A DNA stretch of 64,000 nt, taken from contig NZ_LGUE01000001.1 of assembly GCF_001274775.1 (NCBI RefSeq), positions 1,647,705-1,711,704 of the forward strand, given 5' to 3'. This stretch comes from Rossellomorea marisflavi. GTDB lineage: Bacteria > Bacillota > Bacilli > Bacillales > Bacillaceae_B. The notes beneath the pieces are model-generated. The model was given only the letters and a program-made list of their open reading frames with translations, did not search any database and was not told the DNA's origin. This document shows, one piece after another, positions 35,435-43,340 of this stretch; the stretch's first letter is position 1; each line of letters opens with the position of its first letter. Both the position numbers and the translations under genes were made by a program.

Positions 35435-35922
35435 GTTATTGCATAAAGGAGGCAGTCTTCGAAATCGGAGCCACGCCTGCGTGCCTGGCGCAACACTGCC
35501 TCTTCCACGAACCCCGTCTTTTCAAGGACAGTCCTCGAACCTATATTGGAGTCACGTACCATCGCCCACATACGGTTCAGGCCAAGATCTCGGAACCCGA
35601 ATGACAGGATCTTCTCCACGGCTGAAGTGGCATAGCCCCGCCCCCAGAATCGACTGCCGATCCAGTAGCCCAGTTCTCCTGCATCATGCTCCTTATTCCG
35701 TCTGATCACGATTGTACCGACGATGTCGGATTGGTATTCGATTGCAAAGTTATACTCCTCATCAGCTTCCCACAAGGAGGGATGTGAGCGGATCCACTCC
35801 TCTGCATGTGAGAATTCATAAGGATGGGGCAAACCAATCGTATCTGCCAGCATCTTATCATCTGCAAGCTCGGTAATGGTTAATGCATCTTCTCGATGAA
35901 AAGGGCGTACACTGACTTTCAT
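35407..35922 (-). CDS. GNAT family N-acetyltransferase (RimJ/RimL type)
   Basis: This 171-aa acetyl-CoA-dependent acetyltransferase belongs to the RimJ/RimL/YdaF subgroup. It has the acetyl-CoA loop GYWIGSRFWGRGYATSAVEKILSFGF at about residues 85-110 and LNRMWAMVRDSNIGSRTVLEKTGF near 120-140. This subgroup usually acetylates protein N-termini or small amines; the substrate here is unknown. I chose the ATG at 35922 because AGAGGTGAAGAG precedes it. It starts 7 bases after ecsC ends, so it may ride on the ecs transcript. Confidence 0.88.
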   Translation of the reverse strand: MKVSVRPFHREDALTITELADDKMLADTIGLPHPYEFSHAEEWIRSHPSLWEADEEYNFAIEYQSDIVGTIVIRRNKEHDAGELGYWIGSRFWGRGYATSAVEKILSFGFRDLGLNRMWAMVRDSNIGSRTVLEKTGFVEEAVLRQARRRGSDFEDCLLYAITRRDYQSLE

Positions 35923-35929
35923 CCGCTCT

Positions 35930-36646
35930 TCACCTCTTTTCATGCTCGTGGAAATGACGGATCCGGTAAGCGAATTTCGCCGTCTCACCCAGCTGATCGA
36001 GAAGCTGGTAATTTGCGTATGCCCCTACCACCGCACCAATCCCGGGCACAAGCTGGAGCATTTTGATCAAATCGATATGGTCCCTGTATTCCTGCTGGAA
36101 TGTCCGCCAGTCCATGTCTTTGACCCGTTCTTTCTCCGCATTCCAGTCTTCGATCACACTCAAGGTCTTCCGCTTATGCTCATCACTTGAAAACGCCAGT
36201 TGAAATACATATAGGAGAAACAGCCTCTCTTCATAGACATTCACATCATAGCCGTGAATGATCGAGCATTCTGTTAGGAACTTCATCTTTATCGACAGGA
36301 GCAGAGGAAAATCCGCCATGCCGAGGAAGAGCCCTCCTGCCCCGGTGCCTGCACCTTCTATGGTAGCCGTCTTCCTGTAAAACTCCAGTCGCTCCTTCAT
36401 GCTTTCTTCCCTTTCCTGAAGGTTTCCCTTTGCAGTCACGGGATTCATCGGTAGCCAGCCTCCGCTGTTCAGCGTGATCTCCACCATGCGGCGGATGCTG
36501 TCCGTTATCAGGTTATGGGCCTTCTCGGGAATCCACGTATTCATTTTCGTCTGGGCCTTCTTGGATACTCTCTGCAGCCTGGAGGATTTACGTGTGATGC
36601 GGCGCTTCCACATATCAAGCTCTTGCTTTTCTATTTCCACTCTCAT
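35930..36646 (-). CDS. ecsC: EcsC family protein
   Basis: This 238-aa protein has the EcsC signature: TIEGAGTGAGGLFLGMADFPLLLSIKMKFL around residues 95-125 and IGAVVGAYANYQLLDQLG near the C-terminus. These Gly/Ala-rich stretches suggest membrane association. In B. subtilis ecsC is the third gene of ecsABC, but its own role is not established. It follows ecsB by 48 bases here. GGAGGAGGG is only 4 bases from the ATG at 36646, and an in-frame GTG two codons on has better spacing, so the start is open by two residues. Confidence 0.88.
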   Translation of the reverse strand: MRVEIEKQELDMWKRRITRKSSRLQRVSKKAQTKMNTWIPEKAHNLITDSIRRMVEITLNSGGWLPMNPVTAKGNLQEREESMKERLEFYRKTATIEGAGTGAGGLFLGMADFPLLLSIKMKFLTECSIIHGYDVNVYEERLFLLYVFQLAFSSDEHKRKTLSVIEDWNAEKERVKDMDWRTFQQEYRDHIDLIKMLQLVPGIGAVVGAYANYQLLDQLGETAKFAYRIRHFHEHEKR

Positions 36647-36694
36647 CCCTCCTCCACATGATGGTTAGTATACGTCCGGGTCATGAAAATGGTT

Positions 36695-37927
36695 TCACGA
36701 GTGAAGGGGATCCTGCATTTTCTTCAACCTCCCCACCAGATAGTGGCGGCTGAACAGGAGGGAAAAGACACATCCTGCAGCGAGCACGATCACTCCCCCC
36801 AGCCACTCTCCCCTTACGATTAATGGGATGGATAAGACGAACGCCTGGATGATGAGTGCCTGCATGATCACGGTTTGAAACGATGACTCCTTCAGCTTCC
36901 GGGGAACCGGATAAAGAAGCACCCATATCTTATAGTCAAACCTTTTGAATAGCGGGATGAGCTGGAAACCGGTCAAATACATGAAAAGGAGACCGGCGAT
37001 CACGCTGAAGATCAAGGACGTATTGCTGTAGATCAAAACGGCGCCGATGAGGGTCAACCTGATATAGAGGCCAGAATATTCACTGGTTCTGACCAATGAT
37101 CTGATATAGAGATAGCGGTACGACTTTCCTTGGTCCATCGTATTCGGCAATAAGGCATCGAGCCACTTCCTCCGATGAACCTTTCCTTTTAATTTCGGGA
37201 CATCGGTGAACATATTGGCCATGCGGTAGAACATGAGCATGCGCTGTTGCTCAAGGGTGATCAGCAGGTCCCATTTCAGATTTTTCCCTTTGGCCACCTG
37301 CATGAAATACCCCACGTACAGGAGCTGGATGACTGCAATCGTTGCAATAACCCAGAGGTGAGCACCAGAGAGAATCAGGTACATGATGCTGCCGCTCAAT
37401 AGAAATCGGAAGAACGAATCAGTGAAATGGACACTCCTCTCCTGAAAGCGGAGGATCTGCCACCGCATGAGAAGGTTCCACCATTTCACGGCAAGTACGA
37501 TGATCAGAAGCGGGAAAAAGGTGCCGAATCCCTTCCCCGTCACTGCAACATACATGGGCATCATGGCAGCGAGCACAATAAGCTGGATGTAGGATTGAAA
37601 AGCGAAACTGACCCAGAGGCTCTTCGTGAAATAGCCCTTCAATTTCTTCTCAAGAGGGAGCAGGAACACCGCATCGGCTTCGCGGAGGAAGGTATATACC
37701 GGGCTCCATGCCAGAACAAGCCCCAAAATGACAGCCATGATCAGAGGAGCAGGAAAAGAAGGTTCCAATGTCTTGACCCACTGATTGTATGTATAGGCTC
37801 CTCCGCCGAATGCGAAGATCAAGACAAATAAAAGGTGATCATTGAACATGTACTTCAGATATTTTTGAAGCTCAAGGGTATATTCCGTCACCCGCTGCTT
37901 CCAAATCCCATTTACATTATTCATCAT
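36695..37927 (-). CDS. ecsB: EcsB, ABC transporter membrane subunit
   Basis: This 410-aa hydrophobic protein has about eight to ten membrane segments and matches B. subtilis EcsB in length and position. EcsAB is required for normal secretion, competence and intramembrane protease (RasP) activity. Visible family traits are the N-terminal cytosolic stretch ahead of LLFVLIFAFGGGAYTYNQW and the basic loop KLKGKVHRRKWLDALLP. The start overlaps the ecsA stop by 11 bases. A second ATG lies one codon later. Confidence 0.92.
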   Translation of the reverse strand: MMNNVNGIWKQRVTEYTLELQKYLKYMFNDHLLFVLIFAFGGGAYTYNQWVKTLEPSFPAPLIMAVILGLVLAWSPVYTFLREADAVFLLPLEKKLKGYFTKSLWVSFAFQSYIQLIVLAAMMPMYVAVTGKGFGTFFPLLIIVLAVKWWNLLMRWQILRFQERSVHFTDSFFRFLLSGSIMYLILSGAHLWVIATIAVIQLLYVGYFMQVAKGKNLKWDLLITLEQQRMLMFYRMANMFTDVPKLKGKVHRRKWLDALLPNTMDQGKSYRYLYIRSLVRTSEYSGLYIRLTLIGAVLIYSNTSLIFSVIAGLLFMYLTGFQLIPLFKRFDYKIWVLLYPVPRKLKESSFQTVIMQALIIQAFVLSIPLIVRGEWLGGVIVLAAGCVFSLLFSRHYLVGRLKKMQDPLHS

Positions 37928-38660
37928 CCGATTCTTCCTTTGTCAGTTGAATGTAAATATCGTCAAGGGTGGCCCCGGGCATCGTGAATTCCCTCCGCAA
38001 ATCGTCAAGGGTCCCTTTTGCACGGATTTTACCTTCGTGCAGGATGACGAACGAGTCACAATAGCGTTCGGCCGTCGCCAGGATGTGTGTGGACATGAGA
38101 ATGCCGGCTCCCGTTGCTTTCATCTCCTCCATGGAATCAAGAAGTGACTGGATGCCGAGGGGATCCAGCCCGACAAATGGTTCATCGATGATGTACAGGC
38201 TTGGCTGGATCAGGAACGCACACATGATCATCACTTTCTGCTTCATTCCCTTTGAGAAATGGGCAGGGAACCACTTCAGCTTCTTTTCCATCCTATAGGC
38301 CTTCAGCAATCCGGGGAGACGATCGGAATACTCTTCTTCCGTCAATCCATATGCCATGGCTGTCAGCCTTAAATGCTCTTCAAGGGTGAGCTCATCATAA
38401 AGGATCGGTGTCTCGGGAATGTAGGAAAATTGTTTGCGGTACTGCTCGGGATCTTTCTTCAGGGTCTTTCCGTTGATGGATACATCCCCCTGCTTCGCTT
38501 CCATCAGTCCGATGATATGCTTGATCGTCGTACTTTTACCCGCCCCGTTCAACCCGATCAGTCCTACGATTTCATTGGACTCGATTGAGAAGGAAATATC
38601 TTTTAATACAGGCTTACGTGTATATCCACCAATCAAATGGTTGATTTCCAATAATGCCAA
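37917..38660 (-). CDS. ecsA: EcsA, ABC transporter ATP-binding subunit
   Basis: This 247-aa ATPase is the same length as in B. subtilis when started at the TTG at 38660 (AAAGGAC 9 bases upstream); an ATG eight codons earlier has no ribosome site. Walker A GLNGAGKST, the Q-loop in FSYIPETP, the signature region FSKGMKQKVMIM, and Walker B LYIIDEPFVGLD are clear. The switch His is in MSTHILATAERYCD. It powers EcsB; the transported substrate is not established. Confidence 0.95.
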   Translation of the reverse strand: MALLEINHLIGGYTRKPVLKDISFSIESNEIVGLIGLNGAGKSTTIKHIIGLMEAKQGDVSINGKTLKKDPEQYRKQFSYIPETPILYDELTLEEHLRLTAMAYGLTEEEYSDRLPGLLKAYRMEKKLKWFPAHFSKGMKQKVMIMCAFLIQPSLYIIDEPFVGLDPLGIQSLLDSMEEMKATGAGILMSTHILATAERYCDSFVILHEGKIRAKGTLDDLRREFTMPGATLDDIYIQLTKEESDDE

Positions 38661-38815
38661 AGGGAAAACGTCCTTTCTCTGCACAGTCTTTGCTTCATTT
38701 TATCAAAATTCCGTGATGAAGGCATGTTTGATCAACAACTTTTCCATTATCTAGTACAAATAAATACCTACAGATGGGTCATCCTATAGTTGTAGGGGTA
38801 AGGCAATAAGAAAAA

Positions 38816-39057
38816 CGGGGTGGTTGTTAAAGACCAGGATCCGAATTTCACTAATTGTTGCAGCATTTATGCTCTTCTTTAGTGAATGACATTCATTCAC
38901 CATTCATTCAGACAAATGAGGTGTTTGTTAAAGAACAAGTTGACGTATACCCAAACACTTATACATTTTACGTGATATAAGGAGATGGAGATGGTCACAT
39001 TGCACGAGTCATTCGTATGTATGCAAACCGTCAAATGAGGTGGTTGTCCAAGACGCT
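38816..39057 (+). repeat. Three spaced copies of a GAGGTGGTTGT-like word
   Basis: The word G(A/G)GGTG(G/T)TTGTNNAAGA occurs at about 38817, 38919 and 39038, spaced 101 and 119 bases. Each resembles a ribosome site running into a TTG codon and opens a frame of 21, 16 and 8 codons respectively (38824-38889, 38925-38975, 39044-39070). The first frame reads LLKTRIRISL then a hydrophobic stretch, like a short signal segment. Whether these are expressed is unknown. Confidence 0.5.
38883..38899. promoter_or_regulatory. FadR-like palindrome upstream of ecsA
   Basis: TGAATGACATTCATTCA has the same perfect 7-base arms as the lcfB operator, but a spacer of 3 bases instead of 4. That changes the half-site phasing, so binding is uncertain. 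Confidence 0.35.
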
Positions 39058-39248
39058 CAAGATTTTTTAAAAATCGATTGCGATAGGATCGTTCCGTTCA
39101 CCTGCTGAATGGAATCGCCGACTTTACGAAAGCATCAGGAAGCACAACCCCTACGTGGAGAGGCGGGACATTCGTTCCCGTCTCTTCTTCATTTATATCT
39201 GCACCCGTGATAAAATACAACTACTACATATTGAAGGGTGGATATACA

Positions 39249-39668
39249 ATGAGCGACTGTATTTTTTGCAAGATCATTGATGGGGAGATCCCATCCACAA
39301 AAGTATATGAAGATGAAAACGTGCTTGCCTTCCTTGATATCAGCCAAGTGACGAAAGGGCATACACTGATCATCCCGAAGCAGCATATGGAAAACGTCTA
39401 TGAGCTTTCCCCGGAAGCGGCCGGGCACGTGTTCCAGGCGGCTCCGAAAGTGGCGTCCGCCATCAAGGAAGCGTTCCAACCCATCGGGCTGAACCTCCTC
39501 AGCAACACGGGGGAAGCAGCCGGCCAATCCGTGTTTCATTTCCATCTGCATCTCATCCCGCGCTACGGTGAAGGCGACGGATTCGGCGCCGTCTGGAAGA
39601 CCCATACAGACGACTACACCCCCGAGGACCTGCAGGAAATCGCCGCATCCATCTCTGGCCATATTTGA
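39249..39668 (+). CDS. hit: HIT family nucleotide-binding protein (Hit)
   Basis: This 139-aa histidine-triad hydrolase is of the HinT type, acting on nucleoside phosphoramidates or similar bonds. It starts MSDCIFCKIIDGEIPS, with zinc-binding cysteines in CIFC. The triad reads HFHLHLIPR near residues 98-106. KGHTLIIPKQH is the substrate strand. AAGGGTGG precedes the ATG; an upstream in-frame ATG at 39207 lacks a ribosome site. Its location divergent from ecsA matches B. subtilis. The cellular substrate is unknown. Confidence 0.93.
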   Translation: MSDCIFCKIIDGEIPSTKVYEDENVLAFLDISQVTKGHTLIIPKQHMENVYELSPEAAGHVFQAAPKVASAIKEAFQPIGLNLLSNTGEAAGQSVFHFHLHLIPRYGEGDGFGAVWKTHTDDYTPEDLQEIAASISGHI

Positions 39669-39683
39669 GAAGGAACAGGTCCG

Positions 39684-39711
39684 TTGACATAAGGGGTCGA
39701 TGTGTTATAAT
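39684..39711 (+). promoter_or_regulatory. Promoter of trpP
   Basis: TTGACA at 39684-39689 and TATAAT at 39706-39711, separated by 16 bases, form a near-consensus sigma-A promoter, about 80 bases before the trpP start. Confidence 0.85.
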
Positions 39712-39746
39712 AGTCCTAACTTTTCGCTGATGGCAATAGTGCACAT

Positions 39747-39784
39747 CAGGAGGAGCAGAGAAAGCATAGACGAGTTGAGGAGAG
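39747..39784 (+). promoter_or_regulatory. TRAP-binding NAG repeats overlapping the trpP ribosome site
   Basis: Eight NAG triplets can be read: CAG 39747, GAG 39750, CAG 39756, AAG 39762, TAG 39767, GAG 39772, GAG 39777, GAG 39782. The last five are spaced by exactly two bases. They cover the GAGGAG ribosome site, so tryptophan-bound TRAP would block translation, as known for B. subtilis trpP. Confidence 0.8.
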
Positions 39785-39790
39785 ATGAAA

Positions 39791-40327
39791 ATGAATACAA
39801 AAACGCTTGTATCCCTGTCACTATTGATCGGGATAGGAACCGCACTGCATGCCGTAATCCCTGGGATCTTCCTTGGTATGAAGCCTGACATGATGCTTAC
39901 GATGATGTTTTTAGGGATCATGCTGTTCCCTGCCAAGAAGAATGTACTGCTTGTGGGACTGTTGACCGGTGTCATTTCCGGATTAACCACCCAGTTCCCT
40001 GGAGGATTCCTCCCGAACCTGATCGACAAGCCCGTGACAGCATTTGTTTTTTACGGATTATTCTTGCTTACAAGAAAATACTCCCGATCCATTTTGGGAG
40101 CAATCGTACTGACAGCCATCGGAACGCTCGTTTCCGGAGCCATCTTCCTTGGTTCAGCTTCAGTCATCGTCGGTCTTCCTGGAGCATTCATCGCCCTGTT
40201 CGCAGCGGTCGTACTGCCTGCTACAGTCGTCAACGCCGGTGCAATGTTCGTCGTATATCCGATTATCAATGGTATCTTAAAGCGTTCTTCCATAAGCGAA
40301 GCGGTCACGTCAGATCAGCTTCAATGA
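39791..40327 (+). CDS. trpP: Tryptophan transporter TrpP
   Basis: This 178-aa membrane protein has five or six helices and matches B. subtilis TrpP (YhaG): GIGTALHAVIPGIFLGMKPDMMLTMMFLG, then GLLTGVISGLTTQFPGGFLPN and LPATVVNAGAMFVVYP. It imports tryptophan. I chose the ATG at 39791 over the one two codons earlier because the GAGGAG ribosome site is 8 bases away and homology begins there. A consensus promoter and a TRAP-type leader precede it; a terminator follows. Confidence 0.92.
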   Translation: MNTKTLVSLSLLIGIGTALHAVIPGIFLGMKPDMMLTMMFLGIMLFPAKKNVLLVGLLTGVISGLTTQFPGGFLPNLIDKPVTAFVFYGLFLLTRKYSRSILGAIVLTAIGTLVSGAIFLGSASVIVGLPGAFIALFAAVVLPATVVNAGAMFVVYPIINGILKRSSISEAVTSDQLQ

Positions 40328-40355
40328 AAAAAGGCCCCCTTTGGGCCTTTTTTTT
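40327..40355 (+). terminator. Terminator of trpP
   Basis: AAAGGCCC and GGGCCTTT form the stem around CCTTT, followed by further T residues. It may also serve the convergent small gene. Confidence 0.9.
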
Positions 40356-40548
40356 ATGAAGCTATCCACCAAAGGATGCTTCCGATCACTAGGGAAGCTG
40401 CTCCCGCCGTCCCCATCATTCCCGCCCTTTTCTTCAGGATGCTCTTAGGAGGATAGATCCCCGGTCTTTGAAAACTCATAATATTGTACACCATACTGAT
40501 CACCAAAATCACACTGAGAGCAAAGAAACCGAAAATGATTCCGTCCAT
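40354..40548 (-). CDS. Small two-helix membrane protein of unknown function
   Basis: This 64-residue protein has hydrophobic segments at about 4-24 (IIFGFFALSVILVISMV) and 46-62 (GAASLVIGSILWWIA). They are joined by a basic loop (YPPKSILKKRAG). GAGGGGGGAAG precedes the ATG at 40548, which supports expression. It converges with trpP and its stop lies at the edge of the trpP terminator. No family is recognised. Confidence 0.65.
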   Translation of the reverse strand: MDGIIFGFFALSVILVISMVYNIMSFQRPGIYPPKSILKKRAGMMGTAGAASLVIGSILWWIAS

Positions 40549-40689
40549 TCTTCCCCCTCCTCTCCCTTATTCGTATGCGTCCATTCGAATACTTATGAAC
40601 AATCCCGTTTCAAACTGTTACAATAGGGAAAAGGATATCTACATCTTTTGTAGAATAATAATACTACCAAGCAATCAGAGGTGAAGGGC

Positions 40690-41064
40690 ATGAAAGTGAA
40701 ATCATTGATGTACGGTTTGATCGTGGGCGGCATCGTCGCAGGTGCAGGCTCCCTTCTCTCAGCTCCTTCTTCAGGGAAGGAATTGAGGGGAAAACTGAAA
40801 GACAAGCAGAATGATTGGAAGCTGACACTCGAAGACTTAAAAGAGCGGGCAAATGAACTGAAGGAATCCATCGGAACGCTCTCTCAGGAAAGCAAGGAAA
40901 CCGTTCTTCAGCTTTCAAAAGATCTTCAGGCTTCCATTAAAGAGTGGCAAATATCGACCGCCCCAAACAACGAACGCCTTCAAAAAGAAATCGAAACCGT
41001 GAGGCAAACGATTGAAGATCTAGAAAAATCCATCGATCTCCCAGGTTCGTCCCAATCGAAGTAA
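40690..41064 (+). CDS. yhaH: YtxH-domain protein (YhaH)
   Basis: This 124-aa protein has a single N-terminal membrane segment of the YtxH type (LMYGLIVGGIVAGAGSLLSAPSSGKELR). A long, charged, probable coiled coil follows (about residues 35-115). It matches B. subtilis YhaH in position between trpP and hpr and in length. CAGAGGTGAAGGGC precedes the ATG at 40690. YtxH proteins are general-stress or envelope-associated, without a defined biochemical role. Confidence 0.85.
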   Translation: MKVKSLMYGLIVGGIVAGAGSLLSAPSSGKELRGKLKDKQNDWKLTLEDLKERANELKESIGTLSQESKETVLQLSKDLQASIKEWQISTAPNNERLQKEIETVRQTIEDLEKSIDLPGSSQSK

Positions 41065-41074
41065 ACCATAGGGA

Positions 41075-41133
41075 AAGCCCGTATCCACCTTGTATGTTCC
41101 AAAACATGAAGGCCTCTGCGATGCGGGTTTTTC
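41075..41133 (+). terminator. Terminator of yhaH
   Basis: GCCCGTATC pairs with GATGCGGGT (one wobble) across a long loop that has its own CATG-type pairing, then TTTTTC. Confidence 0.65.
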
Positions 41134-41291
41134 AATTCCCTGCATGAACTTCTAAAAATTTTGTGAATTTAGACTTTATTATTCATTACTTTATTGGCAT
41201 AATAAAATATAAGCGCTTTCTTTTTAACAGCCTGGTGCTTCAAAGGAAAAAGAAAAGGGGAAAAGATTTTTTAGTAAAGTGGGTGAAAGAG

Positions 41292-41885
41292 ATGAAGGAA
41301 AGAGAATTCACATTAAAAGAGGCAATGCTCTTCAGCCAGCGGATGGCACAGCTCAGTAAAGCGCTGTGGAAAGCCATCGAAAAGGACTGGCAGCAATGGA
41401 TCAAGCCGTATGATCTCAACATCAATGAACACCATATTCTCTGGATCGCTTATCATCTAAAAGGTGCTTCCATATCAGATGTAGCCAAATTCGGTGTCAT
41501 GCATGTATCCACGGCATTTAATTTTTCCAAGAAATTAGAGGAGCGGGAACTGCTGGAGTTTTCAAAAAGGGAAAACGATAAACGTAATACGTATATCAGG
41601 CTGACGGAGAAAGGAGAACGCATTCTTCTCGATTCCATGAAGAATTACGATCCTGACCATCACGCTATTTTCCAAGGGGTCTCTCCCCTCAGGGAGCTTT
41701 ACGGAAAATTCCCGGAAATGATCGAAATGATGAGCGTGGTGCGCAACATCTACGGGAATGATTTTATGGAGATTTTCGAAAAGTCGTTCGACAACATCAA
41801 AAATGACTTCTCCGATGACAACGGAAAACTGACTGAACTTTTCCAGGAAGAAGATGACTTAGAGAGTTCTAAAGACATTTCCTGA
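41292..41885 (+). CDS. hpr: Hpr/ScoC, MarR-family transition-state regulator
   Basis: This 197-aa repressor of protease, sporulation and oligopeptide-transport genes in Bacillus is nearly identical to B. subtilis Hpr in the core. That core covers [24 protein letters not shown], then [28 protein letters not shown] as the winged helix-turn-helix and [10 protein letters not shown] as the wing. The C-terminal tail is acidic and variable. The start is uncertain: the ATG at 41292 matches homologues, but its ribosome site is weak, and in-frame GTG and TTG codons lie shortly upstream. The 3' end overlaps the convergent yhaI by 17 bases. Confidence 0.94.
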   Translation: MKEREFTLKEAMLFSQRMAQLSKALWKAIEKDWQQWIKPYDLNINEHHILWIAYHLKGASISDVAKFGVMHVSTAFNFSKKLEERELLEFSKRENDKRNTYIRLTEKGERILLDSMKNYDPDHHAIFQGVSPLRELYGKFPEMIEMMSVVRNIYGNDFMEIFEKSFDNIKNDFSDDNGKLTELFQEEDDLESSKDIS

Positions 41886-42198
41886 GCTGGGTCATGAGAG
41901 AAGGATATAATCCTTGGTTGAGGCACCCCTCGATGACCCGCTCGACAGTAAGCCTGCGGTCGATCCGACGTTCAAATTCTTTAAAAAGCGGAGTAAAATA
42001 GACAAACCCTTCCGCTTTTTGTTTTTGGCATTTATTGTTCAATCCCTCACATAACTGGAAGAATGCTCTTACATCCTCCTCATCAAGACCTGCCTTCATG
42101 ACCTCCCTGTAAAATAAAGTGGTATGCCCCGGCATCAGCTCCAACATGAGCCTTTGATAATATTCCAGCTTTTCCACTCTTCTTAACAAATCATCCAT
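41869..42198 (-). CDS. yhaI: YhaI, DUF1878 protein
   Basis: This 109-aa soluble helical protein of the DUF1878/YhaI family begins [21 protein letters not shown]. Near its middle is [20 protein letters not shown] and near its end [20 protein letters not shown]. It lies next to hpr as in B. subtilis, but convergent with it, sharing 17 bases at their 3' ends. No function is known. The ATG at 42198 is chosen over an earlier one because GGTGAT precedes it and the family starts there. Confidence 0.85.
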   Translation of the reverse strand: MDDLLRRVEKLEYYQRLMLELMPGHTTLFYREVMKAGLDEEDVRAFFQLCEGLNNKCQKQKAEGFVYFTPLFKEFERRIDRRLTVERVIEGCLNQGLYPSLMTQLRKCL

Positions 42199-42431
42199 TC
42201 CAATCACCAATCCATATGCATAGTTTCTCTTTTCCATTGTACAAGACATTCCGTACACTTGTCTCTTTTAATCGTCACATCCCCTCTAAACAAGCCCATG
42301 CAGACTACCCTGAAGGCATCACGGTTTTATTTTTTTCCTCCCCTAAAAAAGTATTGATTTTCAGCACTAATCATAATACAGTATGTAAGGCGCTTTTCAC
42401 CATACCTAACGCCTTTTGGAGGAAACACGTA

Positions 42432-42968
42432 ATGCACTGCTGGAAATCCGTTGATAAAGAGAGACATTTCGGATATCATCGAGTCTTTTTACTTTCATCC
42501 ATCGTGATGATGATGGTATTCTCATTTATATACGTGCCGATTAATGTATTGAATCATCGTGTATTTTATGATCATCATATCCTGCTCTTTTTTGCAGGGT
42601 TGTTGAGCATCTATCCCTTGCATAAGATCTGCCACGCACTGCCGGTCTTGCACTGTGCACGGAATATGACATGCACGCTGAGAAGACAGATAGGGATCTT
42701 ACCGACCGTAACGCTCAGATTGAATGTGCCCATCACCAAATGGAGATACGGGATGGCATTGACCGCCCCATTCTTTGTACTCAATTCATTCCTGATGTTC
42801 GGTTGCTTCCATTTTCCTCATTACTCCCATTACTTCATCATGCTGACTGCCTTCCATACGGGCATCTGCTTAATCGATTTTCTCTGTGTAAGGACACTGC
42901 TCTTTTCTCCGAGGAGGGCGATGATCGAGGAAAATGAGGATGGATATGAGATATTGATTGAACAATGA
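42432..42968 (+). CDS. yhaJ: YhaJ, DUF3267 membrane protein
   Basis: This 178-aa membrane protein has four hydrophobic segments (about 18-42, 55-72, 110-132 and 138-155). The family core YPLHKICHALPVLHCARN is in the middle, with paired histidines that could bind a metal. It belongs to DUF3267, a group of putative membrane zinc proteins without proven activity. GGAGG is placed before the ATG at 42432. A TATAAT-like box is present near 42365. Upstream in-frame codons lack a ribosome site. Confidence 0.8.
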   Translation: MHCWKSVDKERHFGYHRVFLLSSIVMMMVFSFIYVPINVLNHRVFYDHHILLFFAGLLSIYPLHKICHALPVLHCARNMTCTLRRQIGILPTVTLRLNVPITKWRYGMALTAPFFVLNSFLMFGCFHFPHYSHYFIMLTAFHTGICLIDFLCVRTLLFSPRRAMIEENEDGYEILIEQ

Positions 42969-42985
42969 GGGGTCGTCCCCCCTCA
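42966..42985 (+). terminator. Hairpin at the yhaJ stop, possible terminator
   Basis: TGAGGGG pairs with CCCCTCA around 6 bases, immediately over the stop codon. No T-run follows, so termination would be weak. Confidence 0.35.
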
Positions 42986-42993
42986 CTAGGCTA

Positions 42994-43054
42994 TTTTCGT
43001 ATTCCTGCTCTTCATCGAAAGCAGAGGCTTTATACACGAACACGAATACGAAAA
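42994..43054. repeat. Inverted repeat TTTTCGTATTC / GAATACGAAAA
   Basis: Perfect 11-base arms are separated by 39 bases that contain a smaller CTGCT/AGCAG pair. It lies between yhaJ and the next small gene. It could be a terminator on the minus strand or a cruciform element; there is no gene on that strand for it to end. Confidence 0.5.
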
Positions 43055-43151
43055 GAGCTTAGTTTCCAATTTTTCGTCAATACTCGCCCTACCAATCACC
43101 CCATTAATTTGGTATTGTATAGCATATAGGAGAGAACGGGGAGGGACCTGG

Positions 43152-43340
43152 ATGATCACCGTATTTATCATGTTTATCGTATTCGCTCTGTTCATTTTGT
43201 TCAATATCAACAGAATGACATTCGCACTCTGTGCACAAAAAGAAATACCCGAAGAACGTCAGCCAAAAGTATACGCAACCATCAACATCCTCATCACCAT
43301 ACTGCTGATTTCATCTTATGTGGAAATATTATTTACATAG
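43152..43340 (+). CDS. Small two-helix membrane protein of unknown function
   Basis: This 62-residue protein has hydrophobic ends (ITVFIMFIVFALFILFN and INILITILLISSYVEILF). A short polar middle joins them (CAQKEIPEERQPKVY). CGGGGAGGGACC precedes the ATG, a good ribosome site. No family is recognised. The stop codon touches the left edge of the tandem structured repeat, so its transcript would end within those hairpins. Confidence 0.65.
   Translation: MITVFIMFIVFALFILFNINRMTFALCAQKEIPEERQPKVYATINILITILLISSYVEILFT

Larger units (their letters stand above)
38661..39248. other. ecsA-hit intergenic region (588 bases) without a conventional gene
   Basis: This unusually long divergent spacer holds three spaced copies of a start-site-like word, a FadR-like palindrome at 38883-38899, and several tiny reading frames. 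One, 38991-39038, has AAGGAG 6 bases upstream and encodes 15 residues (MVTLHESFVCMQTVK). No protein over 25 residues with a ribosome site is present. The hit promoter must lie in the right part. Confidence 0.6.
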
